From Lentisalinibacter orientalis (GTDB lineage Bacteria > Pseudomonadota > Gammaproteobacteria > Steroidobacterales > Woeseiaceae): DNA of 64,000 nucleotides. The stretch covers positions 1-64,000 of the forward strand of contig NZ_JAPDRJ010000005.1 in assembly GCF_040706535.1 (NCBI RefSeq), read 5' to 3'. A program made the position numbers and the translations under genes. The notes below the pieces were generated by a model. The model did not search any database. It was not told the DNA's origin and worked only from the letters and a program-made list of their open reading frames with translations. This document shows positions 17,331 through 27,569 of the stretch, piece after piece. Numbering within the stretch: the first letter of the stretch is position 1; every line of letters begins with the position of its first letter.

Positions 17331-17969
17331 TCAGGGGGTAAGAGAGTTGCGTATCTGGTTCTTGAAATCGTCGTTCACCTTCTGCCAGTCGATCGCGCCG
17401 GGGCTGATCAGCCACAGATAGGTCATGCCGGAGATGTAGGCCACGTAACGGGCGCCCTCGCTCTGCGGGTCGGCATCGGACCGCACGGTGCCGTGCTCGA
17501 TGCCGCGACGCACCCAGCCGGCGACGTCCTCGCGCTGGCGCTCGTAGCTCTCGTCGGCGATCTGGCGGAACTCGGAGCGGGGACTGGCGGCCTCGCACAG
17601 CAGGATGTGCAGCACCCGGATCTCGTCGGGCCACTTCTCGATGAAGCGGCGGTAGGCCTCGGCGGCCGAGCACATCGCCTCGATACCCACCTGGCCGTCC
17701 ACGGCGCGGTCGAGGTGACTCATCCAGTGTCTCAGGACGGATTTGCCGACCGCCTGGAACAGGCCCGCCTTGGTGCCGAAGCGGTAGGAGGCGAGCCCGC
17801 GGCTGTAGCCGGCGCGTTCGCCGATCAACTGCAGCGTGGTCTTCTCGGTGCCCCGCTCGAGGATGAGCGCTTTCGCCGCCTCGATCATCGCGGCATCGGA
17901 CTGCGCGGAGCGCTCCGCCTGGGTGCGGGGCGCGGCGTCGTGCTCGATGTCGCCGGGGTTTACGGACAA
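17331..17969 (-). CDS. TetR/AcrR family transcriptional regulator
   Basis: A 212-residue regulator. The N-terminal helix-turn-helix reads AKALILERGTEKTTLQLIGE then AGYSRGLASYRFGTKAGLF; the C-terminal domain is a TetR ligand pocket. The TTG at 17967-17969 has AAGG eight bases upstream; an internal ATG at 17888 would remove only a tail ahead of the DNA-binding domain. It heads the beta-oxidation operon on the minus strand and diverges from the P450 gene. Two palindromes in the 121-bp gap are probable operators, so it likely represses both directions until an acyl-CoA ligand binds; that role is inferred from family and position. Confidence 0.88.
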   Translation of the reverse strand: MSVNPGDIEHDAAPRTQAERSAQSDAAMIEAAKALILERGTEKTTLQLIGERAGYSRGLASYRFGTKAGLFQAVGKSVLRHWMSHLDRAVDGQVGIEAMCSAAEAYRRFIEKWPDEIRVLHILLCEAASPRSEFRQIADESYERQREDVAGWVRRGIEHGTVRSDADPQSEGARYVAYISGMTYLWLISPGAIDWQKVNDDFKNQIRNSLTP

Positions 17970-18004
17970 AAGAAAAACCTTATTGGCAATGCGGCCAGAA
18001 TTTA

Positions 18005-18036
18005 CTTGTTGTCAACAAGCAAGCGAGTATACTCGC
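18005..18036. promoter_or_regulatory. Two palindromic candidate TetR operators in divergent promoter region
   Basis: CTTGTTG-T-CAACAAG (18005-18019) is a perfect 15-base palindrome with a single-base centre. GCGAGTATACTCGC (18023-18036) is a perfect 14-base palindrome three bases further on. The second contains TATACT, a possible -10 for the P450 gene with TTGTTG 16 bases upstream as a weak -35. On the minus strand TTGACA, a consensus -35, falls inside the first palindrome (18015 to 18010) although a matching -10 is not clear. Placement between a TetR gene and its divergent neighbour is typical of autoregulated operators. Confidence 0.65.
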
Positions 18037-18090
18037 ACCATGGCAAGCTAACAAGCAGGGCCACAAGTCGGGAAACGGGGGTCTCCATCC

Positions 18091-19464
18091 ATGAGCGCAG
18101 AAGCCTCACAGATACATCATCGGGCGCAGGAGAAGGCGCCGGCCACCAACGATCTCGGTCATATTCCCGGGGAAGACGGGCTGCCCTGGGTCGGCCACGG
18201 ATTCGAGCTGCTGAAGGACGCGCGCGCACTCTCACGGCGCATGCGCGAGACCTACGGGCCGGTCTATCGCACAAGAATGGCGGGGCAGTCCAGCGTCGCG
18301 CTGGCCGGCGCCGACGCGCTGGAGAAGGTCCTGCTGAACCGGGACAAGAACTTCTCGAGCGAACTCGGCTGGGATCATACGCTCGGGCGGCTTTTCACCC
18401 GCGGCCTCATGCTCATGGACTTCGACGAGCACCGCTACCACCGCCGCATCATGAACGCCGCGTTCAAGCGCGAGGCGCTCGAGCACTACATGGACAGCAT
18501 GAACACGGTGGTGACCGAGGGCATCAAGCCGTGGGCGAGCGAGCGCGACTTCCGCTTCTACCCCGCCATCAAACAGCTGACCCTGGACAACGCCGCGGTG
18601 GCCTTCCTCGGGCTCGAGCTCGGCCCGGAGGCCGATCGGCTGAACAAGGCCTTCGTCGACACCGTGGCGGCGAGCCTCGCCATCATCCGCGTTCCCGTGC
18701 CCGGCCTCAGCTTCTGGAAAGGCCTGAAAGGCCGCGAACTCCTCGCCGATTTCTTCGCACGGCTGATACCGGAGCGCCGCGGTACGGACGGCAAGGACAT
18801 GTTCACGCGGCTCTGCAACGCCACCACCGACGATGGCCAGTCCTTCACCGACCAGGACATCATCGACCACATGATCTTCCTGATGATGGCGGCCCACGAC
18901 ACGCTGACCAGCACGCTCACCACCAGCGCCTACGCCCTCGCCGCCCATCCCGAGTGGCAGGAGCGGCTGCGCGCGGAGGCCCGCAGCGTCGGCGAGGGGC
19001 CGGTGCAATACGACGACCTGGACAAGCTCGAGCAGACCGACTGGCTCTTCAGCGAAGCCATGCGTATGTGGGGCCCGGTACCCTACATCCCGCGCCGCAC
19101 GCTGAAGGAGTTCGAGTGGGAGGGCTACCGGATACCGGCCAACAGCCAGGTCACCGTGTCGCCGGACGCAGCCCATCGCGACCCGAACATCTGGAGCGAG
19201 CCGGAGAAATTCGACCCCGAGCGCTTCAGCCCGGAACGCGCCGAACACAAGCGCCATGCGTTTGCCTATGCGCCCTACGGCGGCGGCGTGCACAAGTGTC
19301 TCGGCATGCACTTCGCGGCCATCCTGGCCAAGGTCTTCCTGCATCGCTTCGTGCTGACCTACGATTGCAGCGTGCCGGACGGTTACGAATACCGGGTGCA
19401 GCAGGTGCCGATCCCGAAGCCGAAGGACGGGCTGAAGCTGCAGCTGACGCCTGTCGCCTCCTGA
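18091..19464 (+). CDS. Cytochrome P450
   Basis: A 457-residue soluble bacterial P450 monooxygenase. The haem-ligand loop is YAPYGGGVHKCLGMHFA with Cys403; the ExxR motif is SEAMR (Glu322, Arg325); the I-helix has MMAAHDTLTS (267-271), where the acid/Thr pair needed for oxygen activation is retained. The meander motif DPERFSPER is also present. There is no membrane anchor. It needs an external ferredoxin and reductase, neither adjacent. Divergence from the TetR-controlled beta-oxidation operon suggests it hydroxylates an aliphatic, terpenoid or sterol substrate whose acid is then degraded; substrate not determinable. Start ATG 18091; the ribosome site is weak (GGGGG). Confidence 0.92.
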   Translation: MSAEASQIHHRAQEKAPATNDLGHIPGEDGLPWVGHGFELLKDARALSRRMRETYGPVYRTRMAGQSSVALAGADALEKVLLNRDKNFSSELGWDHTLGRLFTRGLMLMDFDEHRYHRRIMNAAFKREALEHYMDSMNTVVTEGIKPWASERDFRFYPAIKQLTLDNAAVAFLGLELGPEADRLNKAFVDTVAASLAIIRVPVPGLSFWKGLKGRELLADFFARLIPERRGTDGKDMFTRLCNATTDDGQSFTDQDIIDHMIFLMMAAHDTLTSTLTTSAYALAAHPEWQERLRAEARSVGEGPVQYDDLDKLEQTDWLFSEAMRMWGPVPYIPRRTLKEFEWEGYRIPANSQVTVSPDAAHRDPNIWSEPEKFDPERFSPERAEHKRHAFAYAPYGGGVHKCLGMHFAAILAKVFLHRFVLTYDCSVPDGYEYRVQQVPIPKPKDGLKLQLTPVAS

Positions 19465-19515
19465 GCGCTCGCTGGACAGCACGAATACCGCAAAGCACTC
19501 GACAAAGGAGCAGAG

Positions 19516-19893
19516 ATGTTCACACACGTGATGGTCGGCGCGAGCGACCTCGAACGATCGAAGCAGTTCTATGACGCCGTGCTCGGCGCGCTGGGTGTCC
19601 GCGAGCCGATCCGCGACAAGGACCGCTATTTCTACCGCGCGCGGGGCGCGACCTTCGGCATCACCAAACCCATCAACGGCGAACCGCCGACCAGCGCCAA
19701 CGGCGGCACGATAGGCTTTGCGGCAGAAAGCCCCGAGCAGGTGGACGCCTTCCACGCCGCGGGGATAGCGAACGGCGGCACGGCCATCGAGGATCCGCCG
19801 GGTCCGCGGCCGAGCGGCATGGGCGATCTGTACCTTGCCTACCTGCGCGACCCCGACGGCAACAAGATCTGCGCGCTGCACCTGTCGCGGTAG
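19516..19893 (+). CDS. VOC/glyoxalase superfamily protein
   Basis: A 125-residue protein with the beta-alpha-beta-beta-beta repeats of the vicinal oxygen chelate fold: FTHVMVGASDLERSKQFYDA at the N-terminus and YLAYLRDPDGNKICALHL at the C-terminus. Some metal-ligand positions of glyoxalase I are recognisable (an early His and a late acidic turn) but I cannot assign a reaction. AAAGGAG stands eight bases before the ATG. It is 51 bases downstream of the P450 gene on the same strand and probably co-transcribed. Confidence 0.85.
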   Translation: MFTHVMVGASDLERSKQFYDAVLGALGVREPIRDKDRYFYRARGATFGITKPINGEPPTSANGGTIGFAAESPEQVDAFHAAGIANGGTAIEDPPGPRPSGMGDLYLAYLRDPDGNKICALHLSR

Positions 19894-19921
19894 GTTTCCG
19901 GCGGGCCTCCTCCGCAGAAAA

Positions 19922-19948
19922 GAAACCCCGGCGCGGGACCGGGGTTTC
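19922..19948 (-). terminator. Bidirectional terminator between VOC and GDSL genes
   Basis: GAAACCCCGG (19922-19931) pairs perfectly with CCGGGGTTTC (19939-19948) across a seven-base loop. On the minus strand the stem is followed by TTTTCTGC and serves the GDSL hydrolase gene; on the plus strand the tail (CTTGTCC) is weaker but may still end the P450-VOC transcript. Confidence 0.75.
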
Positions 19949-19969
19949 CTTGTCCGTCGAGCCTCCCGA

Positions 19970-21121
19970 TCAGTCGCAGCCGATCGCCTCCCTGATCGTG
20001 TTGGCATGCGACGTGAACCCGGTTGCCTGTGCGTCGGTCAGTTTTTTCCCGGCCTGTGCTCTTACCTGGTTCATGAAGCCGCGCAGCACGCCACAGGTGG
20101 CCTGACTATTGGATCGCGCGAAATTTCTCTGTGCCTGCGCCACCTTGCTGGACAGACTCTTGCCCGGGCCAACACCCGTGACGTCGGCCAGCAGTTGCTG
20201 CAAGCGCACCGGGACCAACGTTTGAGCCAATCCCTCCGCCAGTAACGCATGGCTGGTGGACGACGGATGGAACGAATCCCAGTAGAAGTACGAAGCCGGA
20301 TCGCTGCACAGCGATGTCTCGGTAAGACAGGCATCGGTCGTATTGGCGAATACAGCCAGCAGTTCCGGGTCTTTGGAGAAAGCGTAGAAATCGAAGAAAT
20401 CGACCACCGCCCCCGGCAGGTTCAGCTGCTCCAGGGCCGTCTCCAGGGCGGCGTTCCATTGCAGCGTCCAGAACGTGGCGAACGCCGCGGTCCCCGGCAG
20501 AGCCGCGTCGATCTCCTGGAAGCGAGGCGTTACGCCGATATCCGGTACGTTGGCAATCAGGAACTGGCGGATACCCAGATCGTACAGTCTCGTCGTCTGG
20601 GTGATGATGCTTGTGATGCCCGCCTCAAACGCCGCCTGGTTGCCGAGGTTGTTGGCGACATCGTTGCCGCCGATCATGATCGAGGCGAGCGTCCCGGCGG
20701 CCGGCGGGCTGCCGCCCAGGCTCGCCGCATAGGCCGCAACCTGCTGGTCCAGCCCCGGCACACCCGCCGGGTCCGGGTTAACACCGGTCCTCGCGCCTCC
20801 CCAGGCAAAATTGTTGGCGAACGGCACCGCGACGACCGAGGGCGTCGCCGTCAGACCGAACCGGGACGCGAATAGCGTCGGCCAGGAGGGCCCGCCCGGA
20901 CCGGACCACTGGCCACCTGTGAATTCAGGCGGCGCACCACTGGTCCCCTGAAAGTACGGGGGCGGAGGAAACCCGCCCGTTGCAAACCAGACGTTTCCAG
21001 TGTCCGACAGGCTGTCCCCGAAAAACACGATGTTGTCGATGTCGGTCGCCCCGGCAGGCACCGAGGCGATACTCATAGCCAGCGCGGCCACCAGGCCCGC
21101 CAGCCGATTGATACGGGTCAT
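19970..21121 (-). CDS. Secreted SGNH/GDSL-family esterase or lipase
   Basis: A 383-residue exported hydrolase. A cleavable signal peptide ends near VPAGATD. Block I FFGDSLSDTGN supplies the nucleophilic Ser; GGND is block III; DSFHPSSTSH is block V with the catalytic Asp and His. These are the hallmarks of GDSL autotransporter-like and thermolabile-haemolysin-like lipases, but no autotransporter barrel follows. The last 60 residues after the catalytic core (KSLSSKVAQAQRNF onward) form a short extension with two Cys that I do not recognise. Substrate probably a lipid or polymer ester. It stands alone, ended by the hairpin at 19922-19948. Confidence 0.87.
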   Translation of the reverse strand: MTRINRLAGLVAALAMSIASVPAGATDIDNIVFFGDSLSDTGNVWFATGGFPPPPYFQGTSGAPPEFTGGQWSGPGGPSWPTLFASRFGLTATPSVVAVPFANNFAWGGARTGVNPDPAGVPGLDQQVAAYAASLGGSPPAAGTLASIMIGGNDVANNLGNQAAFEAGITSIITQTTRLYDLGIRQFLIANVPDIGVTPRFQEIDAALPGTAAFATFWTLQWNAALETALEQLNLPGAVVDFFDFYAFSKDPELLAVFANTTDACLTETSLCSDPASYFYWDSFHPSSTSHALLAEGLAQTLVPVRLQQLLADVTGVGPGKSLSSKVAQAQRNFARSNSQATCGVLRGFMNQVRAQAGKKLTDAQATGFTSHANTIREAIGCD

Positions 21122-21359
21122 TTCGCTCTCTCCACTTTCTTGATTCTGTTCGCACGCTTGTTCTTGACGTTCTGCCGGTGCGACGGCGGTCAGAAGGAAT
21201 CCTTTAAACCATATCTGCGAACCACCTCACAAGCAATTGGCAACATAACGCGAAAGGTACGTGTCGAGGCCCGACTGCTTCGACAAAGCCTGGGTCGACA
21301 GGGGGAGTGATGGTTCAGACTGCAACCGAGGTCGCTCCGCGACAAGGAGCGACGATGCC

Positions 21360-21812
21360 TCACGAGCGGCCTAGCGACAGCCCGATCTTCTCGATCCCCT
21401 CTGCTGTCGTCCACCTTCCGGATACCGAGAACCCGATCTTCTCGTAGAGCGCCACGGCCGGCAGATTCCCGGCGGCCGTCTCCACGGTCGCCGTGCGCCA
21501 GTCGGTTCTTTCGAGCAGGGCCTGCAACAACCGCGTGCCCCGGCCCTGCCGGAAGCAGCGGGGATCCACCGCCAGATTCCGGATATCGAGATGCGGCCCG
21601 TCGACTGCATATTCCACCGCTGCCACGAGATCGGAACCTTCGCGGGCGCCGAGAAAGGCCCCGGAAGATGATCGAATCTGCTGCGCGCTGCGCCGCAACG
21701 GCGGGAAGTCCTCCGCACCGATGAGTCGCGCCTCCACCGTGTACGAACGCCGGAAGAGCGCATGGATCTGCGAGGCGACCTCCTCGGACCGGTGATCCAG
21801 CAATTCGAACAT
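21360..21812 (-). CDS. GNAT family N-acetyltransferase
   Basis: A 150-residue protein with the acetyl-CoA-binding motif A, LAVDPRCFRQGRGTRLLQAL, and the motif B AVALYEKIGFSVSGRW. It is a compact single-domain GNAT that moves an acetyl group from acetyl-CoA to an amine; the acceptor is unknown. The reading frame begins with ATG at 21810-21812. It is followed at 21122-21359 by non-coding sequence before the GDSL gene, and preceded by the cupin gene on the same strand with a 99-bp gap. Confidence 0.85.
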   Translation of the reverse strand: MFELLDHRSEEVASQIHALFRRSYTVEARLIGAEDFPPLRRSAQQIRSSSGAFLGAREGSDLVAAVEYAVDGPHLDIRNLAVDPRCFRQGRGTRLLQALLERTDWRTATVETAAGNLPAVALYEKIGFSVSGRWTTAEGIEKIGLSLGRS

Positions 21813-21911
21813 GCAGCGCTCTCCGGCGGTCCCGGTCGGGACCGCGGATCAGGATACCATCGCAACCGTCACCGGTCAGCTACGCACCCGGCGGCCGGTC
21901 CGGGCGTGCTT

Positions 21912-22298
21912 CTAGCCCTGCAGTTTCCCGTTGATGTGTTCCATTACCGGCGTGTGCTCGTGCTGCGGACTGAAGAGGATGATCTCCGCGTCCTCGCCCA
22001 CGCGCACGGAATGGCCGGCCGGCCAGTAGAACAGATCGCCGCCCCGCACCGATTCCTCGCTGCCGTCGGTGTAGGTGACGGTGACCTGCCCCTCGATGAG
22101 GTAGCCCCAGTGCGGTGACTGGCACGCATCGTCCTTGAGGCCCTGCAGCAGTTCGGCGAGGTCCGTGCCCGCGGCCATCGAGAAGTACTCCGCGCCGATC
22201 TCGCCGCAGTCGGAAGCGTTGCCGAAGTTCTGCTGCTGGCGCGCAGTGGCGCCTGGCGCATCCACTCTGACGGGTATGTCCTGTTTCGCGATTCGCAT
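21912..22298 (-). CDS. Cupin-domain protein
   Basis: A 128-residue single cupin. The conserved barrel is visible as HWGYLIEGQVTVTYTDGSEE, then GGDLFYWPAGHSVRVGEDAE and QHEHTPVMEH, with His/Glu residues that could bind one metal. AAGGGGGG lies just before the ATG. Function is not assignable; such proteins may be small-molecule dioxygenases, isomerases or binding proteins. It diverges from the Ser/Thr kinase gene. Confidence 0.83.
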   Translation of the reverse strand: MRIAKQDIPVRVDAPGATARQQQNFGNASDCGEIGAEYFSMAAGTDLAELLQGLKDDACQSPHWGYLIEGQVTVTYTDGSEESVRGGDLFYWPAGHSVRVGEDAEIILFSPQHEHTPVMEHINGKLQG

Positions 22299-22479
22299 GT
22301 TGCCCCCCTTGTGTTCGGGCCCTGCGGGCCTGAGAGTTGCAAGCGTAACAACTCACGCGAGTAGCCGTCGAGAGTGCGAGGCGCACCGCGGAGCAACAGA
22401 TTCGCTTCCGACCGCCGGACTTGCCTTATCGGGAGGGGTATGCTGAATTCGGTCTGCAGCGAATTGGCAGGGGTCGGCA

Positions 22480-24996
<2,517 letters not shown>

Positions 24997-25022
24997 ATCG
25001 CGGCCGCGCTCCATTGCTGGCG

Positions 25023-25550
25023 TTAGTCCTGTTCTTCGTCCAACCGAGGCGCCGGTTCCGCAACGTACAGCCAGCCCTCCGCCAGGAGGCGCTCCACCTC
25101 GGGCGTAATCCGGAGGCCGCGCACCACGTGGCGTCCACCACGGAACGGCCGGGGAAGATCGTAGGTCGCGAGAATCCGCAGGCGGACCTCCCGCTCAAGA
25201 TAATCGTCGGCGATACGCGTGCCGATCGCCTCCGAATGGCCCTCCGCCAGCACGGGTTTCGGACACGATGCGGCCCGCAGCCGTCTGCCCCGGATCCGGA
25301 AGCGGTAGGTTTCGTCCAGCCAGTCGTCGAAATAACCCGACGCCGCGGGGTGAAAATGAGCATCGACGACGATCACGTCCACCGGCGCCGTGTCCCCGGG
25401 TAGCTGCTCCGGTGGCGACAGATGACTGACTCTCACAAGACAGAGGGCATCGACCTCATACACCCGCTCGCGTTCGGTGGTCGCGCAGCCGCCGGCGATG
25501 CTGCCGATGAGCAGCAGCGCAAGAACCGGACCCGCGGTGAGCGCCCGCAA
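25023..25550 (-). CDS. Small lipoprotein of unknown function
   Basis: A 175-residue protein with TTG start 8 bases after the SDR stop. The N-terminus LALLLIGSIAGGCATTE is a lipoprotein signal with Cys22 as the lipidated residue. The mature part contains VDVIVVDAHFHPAASGYFDDW and a region of mixed strands; it is rich in Arg and Leu. No family recognised. It ends a minus-strand run of five genes starting at the IcmF gene, but its envelope location does not obviously fit that pathway and it could simply be the operon's passenger. Confidence 0.7.
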   Translation of the reverse strand: MRALTAGPVLALLLIGSIAGGCATTERERVYEVDALCLVRVSHLSPPEQLPGDTAPVDVIVVDAHFHPAASGYFDDWLDETYRFRIRGRRLRAASCPKPVLAEGHSEAIGTRIADDYLEREVRLRILATYDLPRPFRGGRHVVRGLRITPEVERLLAEGWLYVAEPAPRLDEEQD

Positions 25551-25558
25551 CGCCCGCC

Positions 25559-26326
25559 CTACAGCGAACTACAGAGATGCCCGCCGTCGACCACGATGTC
25601 GCTGCCGGTCATGAAACTGCCGGCGTCAGAGGCCAACAGCAACAACGCGCCGGACAGCTCCTCGACCCGACCGATTCGCTTCATCGGTATCAGGCTGTTC
25701 AGCCGCTCCTCGTAGCCGGCCTGCATGGCGTGCTCGTTGATCTCGGTCCGGAAGAAGCCGGGCGAGATGGAATTGACCCGGATGCCATAGCGTGCCCACT
25801 CGAGCGCCAGACTCCTGGTCATGTGCTTCACGCCGGCCTTGGCCGCGTTGTAGGGCACCAGCATCTTGGTGACGCGGCTGCCGAGTATGGAGGCGATGTT
25901 GATGATGCTGCCCGGCTTCTCGGCCCTGATGAGCCGCTGCGCCGCCGCCTGCGCCACCATGAAGACGCCTTTCAGATCGGTATCGATCACCGCGTCCCAG
26001 TCTTCTTCCGAGAGTTCCACCGCGAAGCTGTCCCGGCTGATGCCGGCGTTGTTCACCACGATGTCGATGAGGCCGATCTCCTGCTCCGCCTGCTCGAAAC
26101 ACTCGCGGATGGAGTCGGACCGGGTGACGTCCAGATCGATGCAGGCCGCCGTGCCGCCGGCGTTGTCGATCTCCGTCGCAGTGGCCTTCAGCTTCTCGTG
26201 GCGCCTTGCGGCCAGCACGACTTCCGCCCCGGCCGCGGCCAGGGTTTTCGCGAATTGCTTGCCGAGGCCACTGCCGGCGCCGGTCACGAGGGCACGATGC
26301 CCTTTCAGGTCGAATAGATCGCTCAT
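25559..26326 (-). CDS. SDR family oxidoreductase
   Basis: A 255-residue classical short-chain dehydrogenase. Cofactor motif TGAGSGLG near residue 16, NNAG at about 90, and active-site Tyr/Lys in YNAAKAG; the Ser is in ASILGS. AARR after strand 2 is compatible with NADP(H). The C-terminus DIVVDGGHLCSS is typical of FabG-like members. A role in the oxidation or reduction of a 3-hydroxyacyl-CoA is likely from the operon (IcmF, crotonase, thioesterase). It starts one base after the thioesterase stop codon. Confidence 0.88.
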   Translation of the reverse strand: MSDLFDLKGHRALVTGAGSGLGKQFAKTLAAAGAEVVLAARRHEKLKATATEIDNAGGTAACIDLDVTRSDSIRECFEQAEQEIGLIDIVVNNAGISRDSFAVELSEEDWDAVIDTDLKGVFMVAQAAAQRLIRAEKPGSIINIASILGSRVTKMLVPYNAAKAGVKHMTRSLALEWARYGIRVNSISPGFFRTEINEHAMQAGYEERLNSLIPMKRIGRVEELSGALLLLASDAGSFMTGSDIVVDGGHLCSSL

Positions 26327-26327
26327 G

Positions 26328-26792
26328 TCACTCCCGATCTGGTTGGGTGGATTTCGATTCGCGCTGGCGGCGGAACAGGTTGTAGGTGCCGAGCGCCGTG
26401 GCGCAGAGTGTATCCGATGCGGCGTCGAGCACAGTGGTCTCCGTGAAGCACAGCCGGGCGCCCCGGCCGATGAGCCGCGCCTCGACGATGGCGCGGTCGG
26501 AGCGGTGCGCGGTCACGAAGCTCGTGTTCTGGTTCACGGTGATGGCCACGTATTCCTCCCGTTTGCCGTACAGGCAGGCCATCGCCCCGCCGATATCCAG
26601 CAGGGAGAGGATGACGCCGCCGTGCAGCAGGCCGACGGTGTTGGTATGCCGGCGCTCCACTTCCAGTGAGAGGCGCGCCCAGCCTTCGGACCACTCCAGC
26701 TGGCGCAGGCCGAGGATATCCAGGAAGGTGTCCTCGGCGCCGGCGATGTCCAGCACCGCGCCGAGGGCGTCGTCCGAGGAGGCCGCGGCCAT
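26328..26792 (-). CDS. PaaI-type hotdog acyl-CoA thioesterase
   Basis: A 154-residue single hotdog domain. The signature HGGVILSLLDIGGAMACLYG has the conserved Gly pair and Asp of the PaaI/4HBT branch, whose members hydrolyse acyl-CoA esters to release CoA. Other hotdog strands are seen in YVAITVNQNTSFVTAHRS. It overlaps the crotonase gene by one base (TAATG) and precedes the SDR gene by one base, so all three are translated as a unit. The enzyme may relieve CoA trapping or prevent dead-end acyl-CoAs in the IcmF pathway; this is inference. Confidence 0.87.
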   Translation of the reverse strand: MAAASSDDALGAVLDIAGAEDTFLDILGLRQLEWSEGWARLSLEVERRHTNTVGLLHGGVILSLLDIGGAMACLYGKREEYVAITVNQNTSFVTAHRSDRAIVEARLIGRGARLCFTETTVLDAASDTLCATALGTYNLFRRQRESKSTQPDRE

Positions 26793-27547
26793 TACTTACG
26801 GAAGCCAGACAGCCGCTCGGCGGTATCGGGTATCTCGAAGATGGTGCCGGCCTCGAAGGCCAGGCCGGCGGTGAGCGTGCGGTCTTCGGTGTCGCGATAG
26901 AGCACCTTGTAGGCGGCCAGAACGTGCGCGCTGTTCTCCAGTATCCGCTCCAGCACGGAGCCCACGAGGTCGTCCAGCTCTGCGGCCGGCGCGCAGTCGT
27001 TGGCGAGGCCGATCTCCACCGCCTCTGCACCCGTGACGCTGCGGGCCGTGAGCGACATCTCCTTCGCGCGGGTCATGCCTACCCGCCGGGGCAGCCGCTG
27101 GCTCATACCCCAGGAAGGCCGCACGCCCCATTTAGCGTGGGTATCGCCCAGCTTCGCCTCGGCGGCGGTATAGATGAGATCGCAGCCGAGGGCGAGCTCC
27201 AACGCACCGGTGAAGCAATGCCCGTTCACCTTGGCGATGACCGGCTTCGGCGCGATCTCCATGTAGCGGATGGCCCGCCGCGCCGGGATGTCCAGGATAT
27301 CGCCGACGCTGCCGTTGACGATCGGCCGGTCGCCCAGCGACTTCAGATCGACGCCCGCGCTGAATGCGCGCCCCGCACCGGTCACGACCACGGCGCGTAC
27401 TTCGTCGTCCTCGCCGGCGGCCTCCATCGCATTGCCCAGCGCCTCCAGCATGCCCTGCGTCAGCGCATTCAGCGCATCCGGCCGGTTCAGCGTGATGGTG
27501 GTGACACCGTCCCTCGTCTCCGTCAGCAGTTCTTTTTCTTCTGCCAT
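26792..27547 (-). CDS. Enoyl-CoA hydratase/isomerase family protein
   Basis: A 251-residue crotonase. Oxyanion-hole segment GRAFSAGVDLKSL and second segment NGHCFTGALELALGCDLIY, which retains Glu at the first catalytic position (GALELAL). At the second position the usual PE or PD is replaced by DTHAKWGVRPS, so activity as a standard hydratase is uncertain; a one-Glu hydrolase or isomerase is possible. ATG at 27545-27547 is preferred over a longer frame that would run into the IcmF gene. It begins 22 bases after the IcmF stop and overlaps the thioesterase gene. Confidence 0.87.
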   Translation of the reverse strand: MAEEKELLTETRDGVTTITLNRPDALNALTQGMLEALGNAMEAAGEDDEVRAVVVTGAGRAFSAGVDLKSLGDRPIVNGSVGDILDIPARRAIRYMEIAPKPVIAKVNGHCFTGALELALGCDLIYTAAEAKLGDTHAKWGVRPSWGMSQRLPRRVGMTRAKEMSLTARSVTGAEAVEIGLANDCAPAAELDDLVGSVLERILENSAHVLAAYKVLYRDTEDRTLTAGLAFEAGTIFEIPDTAERLSGFRK

Positions 27548-27569
27548 TTCGCGATGCCTCGGTCGTGAC

